A DNA stretch of 64,000 nt from Oscillibacter sp. Lineage in GTDB: Bacteria > Bacillota > Clostridia > Oscillospirales > Oscillospiraceae. The position numbers and the translations under genes were made by a program. The stretch is taken from NCBI GenBank assembly GCA_020025475.1, contig JAHHSA010000003.1:18287-82286 (forward strand). Reading direction: 5' to 3'. Below are positions 50,954 through 59,248 of the stretch, piece after piece; position 1 is the stretch's first letter; every line of letters starts with the position of its first letter. The notes under the pieces were generated by a model. That model made no database searches, was not told the DNA's origin, and saw nothing but the letters and a program-made list of their open reading frames with translations.

Positions 50954-53404
50954 TTACTTGGTCACCAGCAGGTGGTCACCATCCACTTCCAGTTTCGCGG
51001 TATCGCCCTTGTGGAGCGTGCCATCCAGCATCCGCTCCGCCACCGCATCCTCCACCTTGCTCTGGATGGCACGGCGCAGAGGTCTGGCACCATACTTGGG
51101 ATCAAAGCCCTCCCGGGCCAGCTCGGCCACAGCTTCATCACTGATGTCCAGACCGATGCCCATATCCTGCATCCGAGCAGACAATGTGTGCAGCATCCGA
51201 CGAGCCACCTCACAGATATCATCCTGGGTCAGGGCACGGAATACAATGATATCATCAATTCGGTTCAGGAACTCCGGCCGGAAGGTCTGGCGCAGCTCCG
51301 CCAGAACGCCTTCCTTGGCCTCCTGGAACTGCTTTTCCTCATCCGGCTTGCCGGTCTCGGCGTCAAAACCCAACTTTCCGCCTGCCGCGGTCAGCAGCTT
51401 TGCACCAATGTTGCTGGTCATGACAATCACAGTGTTCTTAAAGTCCACCGTCCGACCCTGGGAGTCGGTGATGCGGCCATCGTCCAGGATTTGCAGCAGG
51501 ATGTTCCACACGTCCTCATGGGCCTTTTCGATCTCGTCAAAGAGCACCACAGAGTATGGCTTCCTGCGGACCTTCTCGGTCAGCTGGCCGCCCTCATCAT
51601 GGCCCACATATCCGGGAGGAGAACCCACCAGACGGGAAATCGTATGACGCTCCATGTACTCCGACATATCAATGCGGATCATGGCATTTTCGTCACCAAA
51701 CATGGCCTCTGCCAGAGACTTGCACAGTTCGGTTTTGCCCACACCGGTAGGTCCCAGGAAGAGGAAGGAGCCGATAGGACGCTTAGGATCCTTCAAGCCC
51801 ACACGGCCGCGGCGGATGGCACGGGCCACCGCATGGACTGCTTCATCCTGGCCAACCACGCGCTTGTGAAGCGTATCCTCCATGTGCAGCAGACGTTTTC
51901 CCTCGTCCTCAGTCAGCCGAGTCACCGGAATGCCGGTCCAGCCGGACACCACGGCTGCAATATCCTCTCCATTGACCGGGCGATGCTTGGAACTGTTCTT
52001 ACGGCGCTTCTCCCGTTCCAGATCCACCTGCTCCCGGTAATTCTTCTCAATATCCCGGAGCTGGGCGGCCTTTTCGTAGTCCTGTGCCGCAATGGCAGCA
52101 TCCTTATCCTTTACCAGAGCGGCAATCTTCTCTTCCAGACTCTTGAGTTCCGGAGAGATCTCCTCCGACTCCATCCGGACCCGGCTGGCGGCCTCGTCCA
52201 TCAGATCGATGGCCTTATCAGGCAGAAAACGATCGTTGATGTAGCGTGCAGACAGGTTGACTGCCGCCTCCAACGCCTCATCGGTGATGGTCAGCTTGTG
52301 GTGGGCCTCATATTTTTCCCGCAAACCCTTCAGAATCTCCAGAGAAGCCTCCTGGCTGGGCTCACCTACATGCACGGGCTGGAATCTGCGTTCCAGGGCC
52401 GCATCCTTTTCGATATACTGACGGTATTCGTTCAGGGTGGTCGCACCGATAACCCGGATCTCACCACGGCCCAGTGCCGGCTTGATGATATTGGCCGCGT
52501 CCACGGCACCCTCTGCAGAGCCGGCGCCCACAATGGTATGCAGCTCATCGATGAATAGGATCACGTCGCCGGCTTTCTTCACCTCATCGATAGCCTTTTT
52601 GATGCGCTCTTCAAATTCGCCCCGGTACTTGGTACCGGCCACCATGCCGGAGAGGTCCAGAGACAGCAGCTTCTTATCCAGCAAGTCATCTGGCACGTCG
52701 CCCATGACGATCTTCCGGGCCAGTCCCTCCGCAATTGCCGTCTTGCCCACACCGGGCTCGCCAATCAGACAGGGATTGTTCTTGCTGCGGCGGGAGAGAA
52801 TCCGAATGACCCTCTGGATCTCATCATCTCGGCCGATGACCGGGTCCAGCTTACCCGCCAGGGCGTCTGCTGTCAGATCTCTGGTAAACTCCCGCAGTGT
52901 CTTGTATTTGGAGCTGTCCTCCCGCTGGGATGCGCCGGTCCTGGCCTCAGCCATCCGGCTTCTGGGCGTTTCGTTCAGCTTTTCCATCAGGGCCGTGTAC
53001 AACCGCTTGGCATCCAAACCGGCTGTGCGGAGAATACGGACAGCCATGTTGTTGCCCTCCCGCAGCAGACCTGCCAGCAGATGCTCGGTGCCCACATAGC
53101 TGTAACCGCCCCTGTTGGAGTCCTCCAGCGCAATCTCCACGACACGCCTTGCACGGGGGGTGAGCCCCTGGGCGGGATTGCTTCCGGGCAACCCCGCACC
53201 TACGCTCTTTTTGATGATATCCGTCACCATGTTGTCGGTGAGTCCTGCTTCAGTCAGGACCTCGTGGGCAATGCCCTCTTCCTCCCGCAGCAGGCCCAGC
53301 AGCAGATGCTCGGTACCTACATAACCATGACCAAGCTCTCCGGCCGCGTCATGGGAATACCGCAGCGCCTCTTCCGCGCCCGGCGTAAATTTATTTTCAT
53401 TCAT
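50954..53404 (-). CDS. clpC: ClpC AAA+ unfoldase
   Basis: An 816-aa Hsp100 protein that feeds substrates to ClpP. Two N-terminal Clp repeats (about 1-145), AAA-1 with GEPGVGKTAIAEGLA, a middle domain with UVR-like coiled coil (KDAAIAAQDYEKAAQLRDIE), AAA-2 with GPTGVGKTELCK, and the ClpP-docking LGF loop (GGKLGFDAETG). It is the last gene of ctsR-mcsA-clpC and is probably induced by heat and protein stress through CtsR. The start follows AAGAAGGTT. Confidence 0.96.
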   Translation of the reverse strand: MNENKFTPGAEEALRYSHDAAGELGHGYVGTEHLLLGLLREEEGIAHEVLTEAGLTDNMVTDIIKKSVGAGLPGSNPAQGLTPRARRVVEIALEDSNRGGYSYVGTEHLLAGLLREGNNMAVRILRTAGLDAKRLYTALMEKLNETPRSRMAEARTGASQREDSSKYKTLREFTRDLTADALAGKLDPVIGRDDEIQRVIRILSRRSKNNPCLIGEPGVGKTAIAEGLARKIVMGDVPDDLLDKKLLSLDLSGMVAGTKYRGEFEERIKKAIDEVKKAGDVILFIDELHTIVGAGSAEGAVDAANIIKPALGRGEIRVIGATTLNEYRQYIEKDAALERRFQPVHVGEPSQEASLEILKGLREKYEAHHKLTITDEALEAAVNLSARYINDRFLPDKAIDLMDEAASRVRMESEEISPELKSLEEKIAALVKDKDAAIAAQDYEKAAQLRDIEKNYREQVDLEREKRRKNSSKHRPVNGEDIAAVVSGWTGIPVTRLTEDEGKRLLHMEDTLHKRVVGQDEAVHAVARAIRRGRVGLKDPKRPIGSFLFLGPTGVGKTELCKSLAEAMFGDENAMIRIDMSEYMERHTISRLVGSPPGYVGHDEGGQLTEKVRRKPYSVVLFDEIEKAHEDVWNILLQILDDGRITDSQGRTVDFKNTVIVMTSNIGAKLLTAAGGKLGFDAETGKPDEEKQFQEAKEGVLAELRQTFRPEFLNRIDDIIVFRALTQDDICEVARRMLHTLSARMQDMGIGLDISDEAVAELAREGFDPKYGARPLRRAIQSKVEDAVAERMLDGTLHKGDTAKLEVDGDHLLVTK

Positions 53405-53432
53405 ATCTGGAACCTTCTTTCGTTAATACCCG

Positions 53433-53930
53433 TTATTTCTGTTCCTTCTGTTCCGCCTCCATCTGGCGGATCTCGTCCCGCAGCTCTGCGGCACGCTCAA
53501 AGTCTTCCTTGCGGACGGCCTTTTTCATCTCCATTTTCTTGGCGTTGAGCTGGCGCATCCGAGAGAAGCGGCTCTGCTCCTCATGGTCCACCAGGTGATC
53601 CCCCTGCTGCTGAGGTGTCTCCTGCTGATCCGCAGGCGTTACAGACAGGGCAGGCATATCGATGAAGAAATCATCGAATGGGTCTTCCAGCATCCGGTTC
53701 ATACGACCCATCAGACTGGGGATGGGGGTGAAGAAATCATCAAAGAAGTTATCTCCAAAGAGGCTGTTTCCAAAGAAGTTCTTCATCATCCGCTGCCCTT
53801 GCACTGCCATATTGGTGTAACCCAGCTTTTCTGCGCATTCCTGGCAGAGATGCTTTTCCGTGATCTTGCCGTTCACATTGCTCTGATAGACGAATGTTAC
53901 TTCATTCTTACCACAATTCTCGCATTTCAT
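53433..53930 (-). CDS. mcsA: McsA-like zinc/UVR protein
   Basis: A 165-aa protein. Two CxxC zinc pairs at the N-terminus (MKCENCGKN, HLCQECAEK) are followed by a loosely conserved, partly acidic middle (FGDNFFDDFFTP) and a C-terminal UVR motif (KKAVRKEDFERAAELRDEI). McsA normally activates the arginine kinase McsB and modulates CtsR. Here mcsB is not in the operon, so this McsA may act as a ClpC adaptor or CtsR modulator alone. The start follows AGGAGG. Confidence 0.85.
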   Translation of the reverse strand: MKCENCGKNEVTFVYQSNVNGKITEKHLCQECAEKLGYTNMAVQGQRMMKNFFGNSLFGDNFFDDFFTPIPSLMGRMNRMLEDPFDDFFIDMPALSVTPADQQETPQQQGDHLVDHEEQSRFSRMRQLNAKKMEMKKAVRKEDFERAAELRDEIRQMEAEQKEQK

Positions 53931-53985
53931 AATGAATTCCTCCTATTCGCAATGAATCAATGTTAACTAATGAATTTTGGCAGGC

Positions 53986-54438
53986 TCAAACTTGCAGGAT
54001 CAATACCTGTTTCATCAGGTCTGCCCGCACGCTGTCCCGCATCTCTCGCGGGACCCGGCCCAGGGACTTATCTCCCACCGCCACCAGCAGCGCCCGTGCC
54101 AGCGACTCTTCCAGCGCCCCGGACTGAACCAGGTTGCCAAGGATCGCTCTGGCCGAGGCCAAATCCAGTGAATCGCCGATGGTGTTGATAACGTGCATCA
54201 GCAGCGTCTGCCGATCCACCTGCACCCGGGTGATCCGGATGTATCCGTTGCCGCCCCGACGACTCTCCACAATGTAGCCGCGCTCCGGGGAAAACCTGGT
54301 GGACATGACATAATTGATTTGACTGGGCACGCAATTGAACCGCTGCGCCAGATCGCTGCGCTGGACCTCCAGCACGCCATTCTCCGCCTCCTTCAGACTG
54401 TCCTGAAGAAAGCTGGCGATCAAATCCGAAATACCCAC
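53986..54438 (-). CDS. ctsR: CtsR heat-shock repressor
   Basis: A 150-aa repressor of clp genes. The N-terminal winged helix has MGISDLIASFLQDSLKEA, QRFNCVPSQINYVMSTRF (the DNA-reading segment) and the glycine-rich wing tip GYIVESRRGGNGYIRI; the C-terminal domain is the dimer/McsB-contact part. It heads ctsR-mcsA-clpC and should bind the two boxes at 54491-54507 and 54561-54577, repressing its own operon until heat or protein stress. Confidence 0.95.
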   Translation of the reverse strand: MGISDLIASFLQDSLKEAENGVLEVQRSDLAQRFNCVPSQINYVMSTRFSPERGYIVESRRGGNGYIRITRVQVDRQTLLMHVINTIGDSLDLASARAILGNLVQSGALEESLARALLVAVGDKSLGRVPREMRDSVRADLMKQVLILQV

Positions 54439-54490
54439 TGATATCTCATCCCTTTCCAGTCAATGTCAAACTTTTTTATTTCTTTTTGAC

Positions 54491-54507
54491 TTTGACTATC
54501 TTTGACT
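54491..54507 (-). promoter_or_regulatory. CtsR box, downstream of the -10
   Basis: On the minus strand AGTCAAA-GAT-AGTCAAA, matching RGTCAAA-NAN-RGTCAAA; a third half-site GTCAAA follows directly. Confidence 0.8.
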
Positions 54508-54523
54508 TTCTGTTTCTGACGTT

Positions 54524-54551
54524 AGTATAACACAATGCGGATAATTGTCAA
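54524..54551 (-). promoter_or_regulatory. Promoter of ctsR-mcsA-clpC
   Basis: TTGACA (54546-54551), 16 nt, TATACT (54524-54529) on the minus strand, flanked on both sides by CtsR boxes. Confidence 0.8.
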
Positions 54552-54560
54552 TGGCAAATC

Positions 54561-54577
54561 TTTGACTTTCTTTGACC
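54561..54577 (-). promoter_or_regulatory. CtsR box, upstream of the -35
   Basis: On the minus strand GGTCAAA-GAA-AGTCAAA, a full match to the CtsR heptad repeat. Confidence 0.85.
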
Positions 54578-54673
54578 TTATTGAAAACAAACTGTGAACA
54601 TGACGATTCTCCTCATTCATACGTGGGAGAAAGACAATTTTTCCAAAGTCGTAATTTAATTCAGAAAACAGTC

Positions 54674-54701
54674 TTGCATTTTTCTCCTTATGTGTTAAAA
54701 T
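54674..54701 (+). promoter_or_regulatory. Promoter of the ferredoxin gene
   Basis: TTGCAT (54674-54679), 16 nt, TAAAAT (54696-54701). Confidence 0.6.
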
Positions 54702-54735
54702 GATAAAACACAAAACATATGGAGGTGCTTCCCAC

Positions 54736-54909
54736 ATGGCTTACAAGATTACTTCTGCTTGCGTGAGCTGCGGCGCTTGCGCTGACGCTTGCCCCGCTGG
54801 TGCTATCAGCCAGGGTGACGATCAGTACGTGATCGACGCTGCTGCTTGCCTGGACTGCGGTTCCTGCGCAGACACTTGCCCCAACGGTGCCATTGTTCCC
54901 GAGGACTAA
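54736..54909 (+). CDS. 2[4Fe-4S] ferredoxin
   Basis: A 57-aa clostridial-type ferredoxin with two C-x2-C-x2-C-x3-C motifs (CVSCGACADACPAG and CLDCGSCADTCPNG), each ligating a cubane cluster with the last cysteine in the other half. It is a low-potential electron carrier in anaerobes. The ATG at 54736 lies after GGAGGTG; the 12-codon upstream extension overlaps that site. It is transcribed alone, with a strong terminator. Confidence 0.97.
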   Translation: MAYKITSACVSCGACADACPAGAISQGDDQYVIDAAACLDCGSCADTCPNGAIVPED

Positions 54910-54924
54910 TTTCTAAGGAACGAC

Positions 54925-54960
54925 AAAACCCCCGCAAGCTTGGCTTGTGGGGGTTTTCTT
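54925..54960 (+). terminator. Terminator after the ferredoxin gene
   Basis: AAAACCCCCGCAAGC and GCTTGTGGGGGTTTT flank TTG, followed by CTTTAT. Confidence 0.85.
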
Positions 54961-55048
54961 TATGTCTCAATTTTTTGAAACTCCCGCTTGCGGGAGCGGC
55001 TTCTTTTTCATATAATGGATAAAATGTCAACTGGAAGGAGGATTTGTT

Positions 55049-55783
55049 TTGGAGCACTGGGATCTCCTCTGCCCCGGGGGCTATCGCATTCTCTATGACG
55101 ATGCGCTGTTTCCGCCGGGAACTGACTCGTTTCTTCTTTCCTCTCTGCCCCGATTAAAACCGGGCCTGCGGGTGTGTGATCTGGGCAGCGGCAGCGGTCT
55201 TCTGGGTCTGCTCCTGCTCCAGCGGCAGCCTGGCCTCACGGTCACAGGCGTGGAGCTTTCACTAGAGAGCTCCCGGCTGGCAGAGCGGGCTGCAGCAGAA
55301 AACCGACTGACAGACCATCTCAAAACACTCCATGGCGACCTGCGGGAAATTCGCAGTCTGCTGCCCACCGGCAGCTTTGATCTGGTGGTCAGTAATCCCC
55401 CCTATTTTTCCCCTCATACCGGAAAGCTGGCAGAGCGGGCCGCCATTCGGTCCGCCAGAGCGGAGCTGACCTGCTCCCTGGAGGAGCTGTGTGCTGCCGC
55501 ATCCTATCTGCTGCGCTGGGGCGGCAGCTTCTGCCTGGTCCACCGTCCGGAACGGCTGACAGATCTGCTCTGTTCGCTGCGTAGCCATGCTATGGAGCCA
55601 AAACGCCTGCGATTGGTCTGCAAGCGGCCGGAGTCGCCGCCGTCTCTGGTGCTGTTGGATGCCAGACGTGGCGGAAAACCGGGTCTCTCCATCGAGCCCC
55701 CCCTACTTTTACAAACGGACACCGGCTCCCCCACCCCGGAGCTGGATGCCATTTATTTCAGACAACAGGAGGACAGGCCATGA
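55049..55783 (+). CDS. TrmN6-like tRNA(adenine) N6-methyltransferase
   Basis: A 244-aa SAM methyltransferase. The SAM loop is VCDLGSGSGLLGLLL and the adenine-N6 motif NPPY lies in LVVSNPPYFSP. Length, order and coupling to rsmI match the TrmN6/YfiC family ('tRNA1(Val) (adenine37-N6)-methyltransferase'), which in Firmicutes is usually directly upstream of rsmI. The start is TTG, 7 nt after AAGGAGG. The stop overlaps rsmI by 4 nt. Confidence 0.88.
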   Translation: MEHWDLLCPGGYRILYDDALFPPGTDSFLLSSLPRLKPGLRVCDLGSGSGLLGLLLLQRQPGLTVTGVELSLESSRLAERAAAENRLTDHLKTLHGDLREIRSLLPTGSFDLVVSNPPYFSPHTGKLAERAAIRSARAELTCSLEELCAAASYLLRWGGSFCLVHRPERLTDLLCSLRSHAMEPKRLRLVCKRPESPPSLVLLDARRGGKPGLSIEPPLLLQTDTGSPTPELDAIYFRQQEDRP

Positions 55784-56622
55784 GCGGCATTTTGTACTTG
55801 GTGGCAACGCCCATCGGAAACCTCAGCGATTTTTCTCCCCGCGCAGTGGAGACCCTGGAAACTGTGGATTTTATTGCCGCAGAGGATACCCGTGTCTCCG
55901 TGAAGCTGCTGAATCACTTTAACATTAAGAAACCTCTGGTGAGCTATCACGAGCATAACCATGTCACTGCCGGACAGGCGATTCTCCAGCGGCTGCTGGG
56001 CGGTGAAAGCTGCGCACTGGTCACAGACGCCGGCACACCTGCCATCTCTGATCCCGGTGAAGATCTGGTCCGCCTGTGTGCCGAAAACGGGTTGGAGATA
56101 CTCTCCATCCCTGGCTGCTGCGCCGCCGTGAATGCGTTGGCCGTCAGCGGTCTGCCCACCGGTCGTTTTACCTTTGAGGGTTTCCTGACCGTCAACAGGA
56201 AGAGCCGCAAGGCCCATCTGGATTCTCTGAAGAACGAGGAACGAACCATGGTGTTCCATGAGGCGCCCCATAAGCTCCGCACCACTCTGGACGATTTGGT
56301 ATCCGCCTTCGGCCCGGAGCGTCGCGTGGCCCTATGCCGGGAGATGACCAAGCTCCACGAGGAAACCATGCGCTGCACTCTGGGGGAGGCTGTGGCCTAC
56401 TATCAGGACAACAGCCCCAAGGGCGAGTACGTTCTGGTCGTTGCCGGTACGCAGCCCCGGGAGGAGACCGTCGTCACACTTGAGGACGGAGTGACGCAGG
56501 TTCTGGTCCTGAAAGAGCAGGGTATGCGCTTGAAAGACGCTGTAAAGGAAGTTTCTCAGCACACCGGTCTTTCCAAAAATGAGCTCTACGCCGCTGCACT
56601 GGAATCCCGAACCGATGAATAA
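55780..56622 (+). CDS. rsmI: 16S rRNA (cytidine1402-2'-O)-methyltransferase RsmI
   Basis: A 280-aa tetrapyrrole-methylase-fold enzyme that 2'-O-methylates C1402 in the ribosomal P site. Motifs: LYLVATPIGNLSDFSPRA, AAEDTRVSVKLL, LVTDAGTPAISDPGEDLVR, and VFHEAPHKLRTTL. It overlaps the trmN6-like gene and ends with a short C-terminal helical domain (KNELYAAALESR). Confidence 0.95.
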   Translation: MSGILYLVATPIGNLSDFSPRAVETLETVDFIAAEDTRVSVKLLNHFNIKKPLVSYHEHNHVTAGQAILQRLLGGESCALVTDAGTPAISDPGEDLVRLCAENGLEILSIPGCCAAVNALAVSGLPTGRFTFEGFLTVNRKSRKAHLDSLKNEERTMVFHEAPHKLRTTLDDLVSAFGPERRVALCREMTKLHEETMRCTLGEAVAYYQDNSPKGEYVLVVAGTQPREETVVTLEDGVTQVLVLKEQGMRLKDAVKEVSQHTGLSKNELYAAALESRTDE

Positions 56623-56627
56623 ATGCA

Positions 56628-56672
56628 AAAACGCCTCTGCCAATCCTCTTGGCAGGGGCGTTCTCCCTTTTT
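56628..56672 (+). terminator. Terminator after rsmI
   Basis: AACGCCTCTGCCAA and TTGGCAGGGGCGTT flank TCCTC; a T5 run (CCCTTTTTAG) follows after a short gap. Confidence 0.7.
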
Positions 56673-56685
56673 AGGTCATGCTGCT

Positions 56686-56931
56686 TTATGTGAGATTCTT
56701 CAGTTCTTTCAAACACTTTGGGCAGACATTCTTGCCTTTAAACGTAGTAATATCTTTGGATCCATCGCAGAAGATACAACTGGGTTTATATTTTTTAAGA
56801 ATGACGGACGAGCCTTCCACATATATTTCCAGTGCGTCTCTCTCCGCGATGTCCAATGTACGGCGCATCTCAATAGGGAGAACGATTCGGCCCAACTCAT
56901 CCACTTTGCGAACTATACCTGTTGACTTCAC
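56686..56931 (-). CDS. AbrB/SpoVT-type regulator with C-terminal zinc ribbon
   Basis: An 81-aa protein. The N-terminal swapped-hairpin AbrB domain reads MKSTGIVRKVDELGRIVLP, then RRTLDIAERDALEIYVEG. The last 30 residues add two CxxC pairs (CIFCDG, CPKC), a short zinc ribbon typical of the Clostridia version. Such proteins are transition-state or sporulation-stage regulators. It starts after AAAGGAGG and is divergent from spmA-spmB, with about 280 bases of A/T-rich DNA between them. Confidence 0.9.
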   Translation of the reverse strand: MKSTGIVRKVDELGRIVLPIEMRRTLDIAERDALEIYVEGSSVILKKYKPSCIFCDGSKDITTFKGKNVCPKCLKELKNLT

Positions 56932-57210
56932 AGCAAACCTCCTTTTTCACTACGCCAATACTTTCCTACTATCAGACGATATCACAAGAAGTTGCCCTCT
57001 GTCAATCACAATCTGTAAATTTAAGATTTAATTAACATTTCCCTTTTAAAAACGTCTGTTTTGCAGCTTTTAAAAGATTCCACAAACTTTAACACTTGCT
57101 ATTTCCCAGATATCTTACAAGATTTCAGTTCGTATCAATCAAATTATTTTAGAATAAATGCGTTTTTTCGAACAATCCAGTATTTTGAAATGAGGTGGTC
57201 ATTTTTGGCA

Positions 57211-57786
57211 ATGTCCTGGGTACTGACAATCATGGCCGCGCTGTCCCTATTCTTCGGCGCGCGTACCGGTCATCTGAGCGCAGTCTCTGCCGCGGCCCTG
57301 GAGGGCGCCGGTGAAGCAATCACCCTCTCCCTCTCCCTGGCCGGGCTGCTGTGCCTGTGGTCCGGTGTGATGGCCGTGGTCCGGGAGAGCGGGCTAGCCC
57401 TCCATCTGGCGCGTCTCTTTCGCCCCCTGCTGCGACGCCTGCTGCCACGGGCCTCACAGGACCCGGAAACCCTCTCCGCCGTCTCAGCCAACCTCTCCGC
57501 AAATCTCCTGGGGCTGGGCAACGCCGCAACACCGCTGGGGATTCAAGCCGCCAGACGCATGGCCGCAGGCTGTGGCGGAACAGCCAGTGACGAGCTGTGC
57601 CGTCTGGTCGTTCTGAACACCGCTTCCATCCAACTGCTGCCCACCACAGTGGCCTCACTCCGGGCCGTCCACGGCTGCCAGGCCCCCTTTGATATCTTGC
57701 CCGCTGTCTGGATCACCTCCCTGGTCTCTGTTACCGCCGGGCTGCTCTGTGCCCGTCTCCTGTCCGGACAGGGAGGCCGCCCATGA
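57211..57786 (+). CDS. spmA: Spore maturation protein SpmA
   Basis: A 191-aa nucleoside-recognition-fold membrane protein. It has about five spans; GLGNAATPLGIQAARRM in the middle is the SpmA signature, and SIQLLPTTVASLRA follows. SpmA and SpmB are needed for normal spore core dehydration. The start is uncertain: GAGGTGG lies 12 nt before ATG 57211 and 6 nt before an in-frame TTG (57205); the longer frame start at 57061 lies in A/T-rich leader DNA. It overlaps spmB by 4 nt. Confidence 0.88.
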   Translation: MSWVLTIMAALSLFFGARTGHLSAVSAAALEGAGEAITLSLSLAGLLCLWSGVMAVVRESGLALHLARLFRPLLRRLLPRASQDPETLSAVSANLSANLLGLGNAATPLGIQAARRMAAGCGGTASDELCRLVVLNTASIQLLPTTVASLRAVHGCQAPFDILPAVWITSLVSVTAGLLCARLLSGQGGRP

Positions 57787-58304
57787 GTGGCACCGACTGG
57801 GTCATTCCGGTGCTTCTGACCATGGTCCTGGTGTATGGTGCTCTTCACCGGACGGATGTGTATGGTACCCTGACCAAAGGCGCAGAGGAGGGCCTGCAGG
57901 TACTGCTGCGAATTGCACCTGCTCTGGTAGGACTTATGACCGTATTGGCCATGTTTCGAGCCTCAGGCGCCCTGGACGCGCTGTCATCCGCTGCCGCGCC
58001 GCTGTTGGAATGGCTTGGAATTCCATCAGAAACGGTGCCGCTGATGCTGCTGCGTCCGCTCTCCGGCAGCGGTGCACTGGCAGTCACCGGAGACCTGATT
58101 GCCGCCTATGGTCCAGACAGCTACGTTGGCAGAGTGGCTGCGGTGATGATGGGCAGTACGGAGACCACCTTTTACACGGTGGCCGTCTACTTCGGTGCCG
58201 CCGGCATCACCAGAACCCGCCACACCATTCCCGCAGCCCTGACCGCCGACTTCACTGGCTTTCTGGTAGCAGCTCTGATGGTCCGCCTGCTGTTCGGTAT
58301 GTAA
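57783..58304 (+). CDS. spmB: Spore maturation protein SpmB
   Basis: A 173-aa membrane protein with the SpmB/Gate pattern: EEGLQVLLRIAPALVGLMTV, MLLRPLSGSGALAV, and MMGSTETTFYTVAVYFGA, ending in a membrane span. It is partner of SpmA in spore dehydration and heat resistance. ATG overlaps the spmA stop. Presence of this pair supports a spore-forming host. Confidence 0.93.
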   Translation: MSGTDWVIPVLLTMVLVYGALHRTDVYGTLTKGAEEGLQVLLRIAPALVGLMTVLAMFRASGALDALSSAAAPLLEWLGIPSETVPLMLLRPLSGSGALAVTGDLIAAYGPDSYVGRVAAVMMGSTETTFYTVAVYFGAAGITRTRHTIPAALTADFTGFLVAALMVRLLFGM

Positions 58305-58343
58305 AAAGGCGTGTTGCAGACTCCCTGCAACACGCCTTTTTCC
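58303..58343. terminator. Terminator between spmB and the GerMN gene
   Basis: AAAGGCGTGTTGCAG and CTGCAACACGCCTTT flank ACTCC, with A/T runs on both sides; it serves convergent genes. Confidence 0.85.
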
Positions 58344-59248
58344 TATTCTCTGATAAATCGTTCTCCCAAGGGGAGGCCACGGTAAGTCTCATAAAATTCG
58401 CCGTCCACCAAAAACTGTACCTCCTGCACCTGTTCCAGAGAGCACAGCGACAGGCAAAGTGCCTCCAATGCCCGCTCCCGCAGGCCACTGTCCTCCGGAA
58501 TGCAATTCAGCAGTACCGAGGAGAGGTTCACGTAACAGACCCGATCCTCCAGCCAGAGATTTTTCACCTGAAAGTCCTCCGGGAACGCTGGAAATAACCC
58601 CTTGGTCTCCGGTTTCTGCTCCAGTGCGCGTGCCACCGCTCCGGCCTGGGTATCGCCTTCAAAGAGATCCAGAATCCGAGTCTCTTCCCGCAGGACGCCA
58701 TCGCTGTCCGGGAAGTACAGCACAGCCCGAACGGTCCCCACCACATCCTCCTTTGGTGAGAGCAGCACATCCCCTTCATGGAATTCCTGTTTCTCCCGAT
58801 AGGCCAGCTCCTGCCCCAGAACTGTGATCTTCACGGCAGAGATCTCTTTCAGCTGGCTCAAGGTCAGCGTGATGGCATAGTCCGCAAGCATCAGAGCAAC
58901 GCCGGAGAGCGTTCCATAGGGAGCTGACAAATCAACCTCTGCCCTCCCCTGCCGCACCTGAAGCGAATTCAGTGTGGTTCCGGCTGGGATTGTACTGCGC
59001 ATGGTTTCGTCCGTGGGTCCCTCCAGCAGATGAAGCATCAGCGTGGACGCCAGCGCCTGTGTGTTTTCCGGTGTCTCATCCAAACGGATGCTCTCTGCCC
59101 GCAGGGCATCACGGCCGGCAGCAGTCTTCAGATCCGCTTCCCGAAAATAAAGTTCATAGGTGGGCTGTTGACTGGATATAGCCGCGTAGGCACAACCTGT
59201 AGCCGTCAAAAGCACGCCGCAAAGCAACAGCGCCAAGAGCTTCTTCAT
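58343..59248 (-). CDS. GerMN-domain lipoprotein
   Basis: A 301-aa lipoprotein with lipobox LTATGC near residue 19 and two GerMN-like domains (about 50-150 and 185-285; e.g. LMLHLLEGPTDE, TTLNSLQVRQGRAEVDLS, then VKNLWLEDRVCYVNLSS and EVQFLVDG). GerMN domains occur in sporulation and germination proteins such as GerM and in LpqB-like lipoproteins. Here it overlaps a histidine kinase gene by 4 nt and is the third gene of a two-component operon, so it may modulate the kinase, as LpqB does for MtrB in actinobacteria. That analogy is inference. Confidence 0.85.
   Translation of the reverse strand: MKKLLALLLCGVLLTATGCAYAAISSQQPTYELYFREADLKTAAGRDALRAESIRLDETPENTQALASTLMLHLLEGPTDETMRSTIPAGTTLNSLQVRQGRAEVDLSAPYGTLSGVALMLADYAITLTLSQLKEISAVKITVLGQELAYREKQEFHEGDVLLSPKEDVVGTVRAVLYFPDSDGVLREETRILDLFEGDTQAGAVARALEQKPETKGLFPAFPEDFQVKNLWLEDRVCYVNLSSVLLNCIPEDSGLRERALEALCLSLCSLEQVQEVQFLVDGEFYETYRGLPLGERFIRE

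Noticed and set aside
57061..57210. A 50-residue N-terminal extension of SpmA
   Set aside because: It is A/T-rich leader DNA without a ribosome site; family proteins begin near the ATG at 57211.
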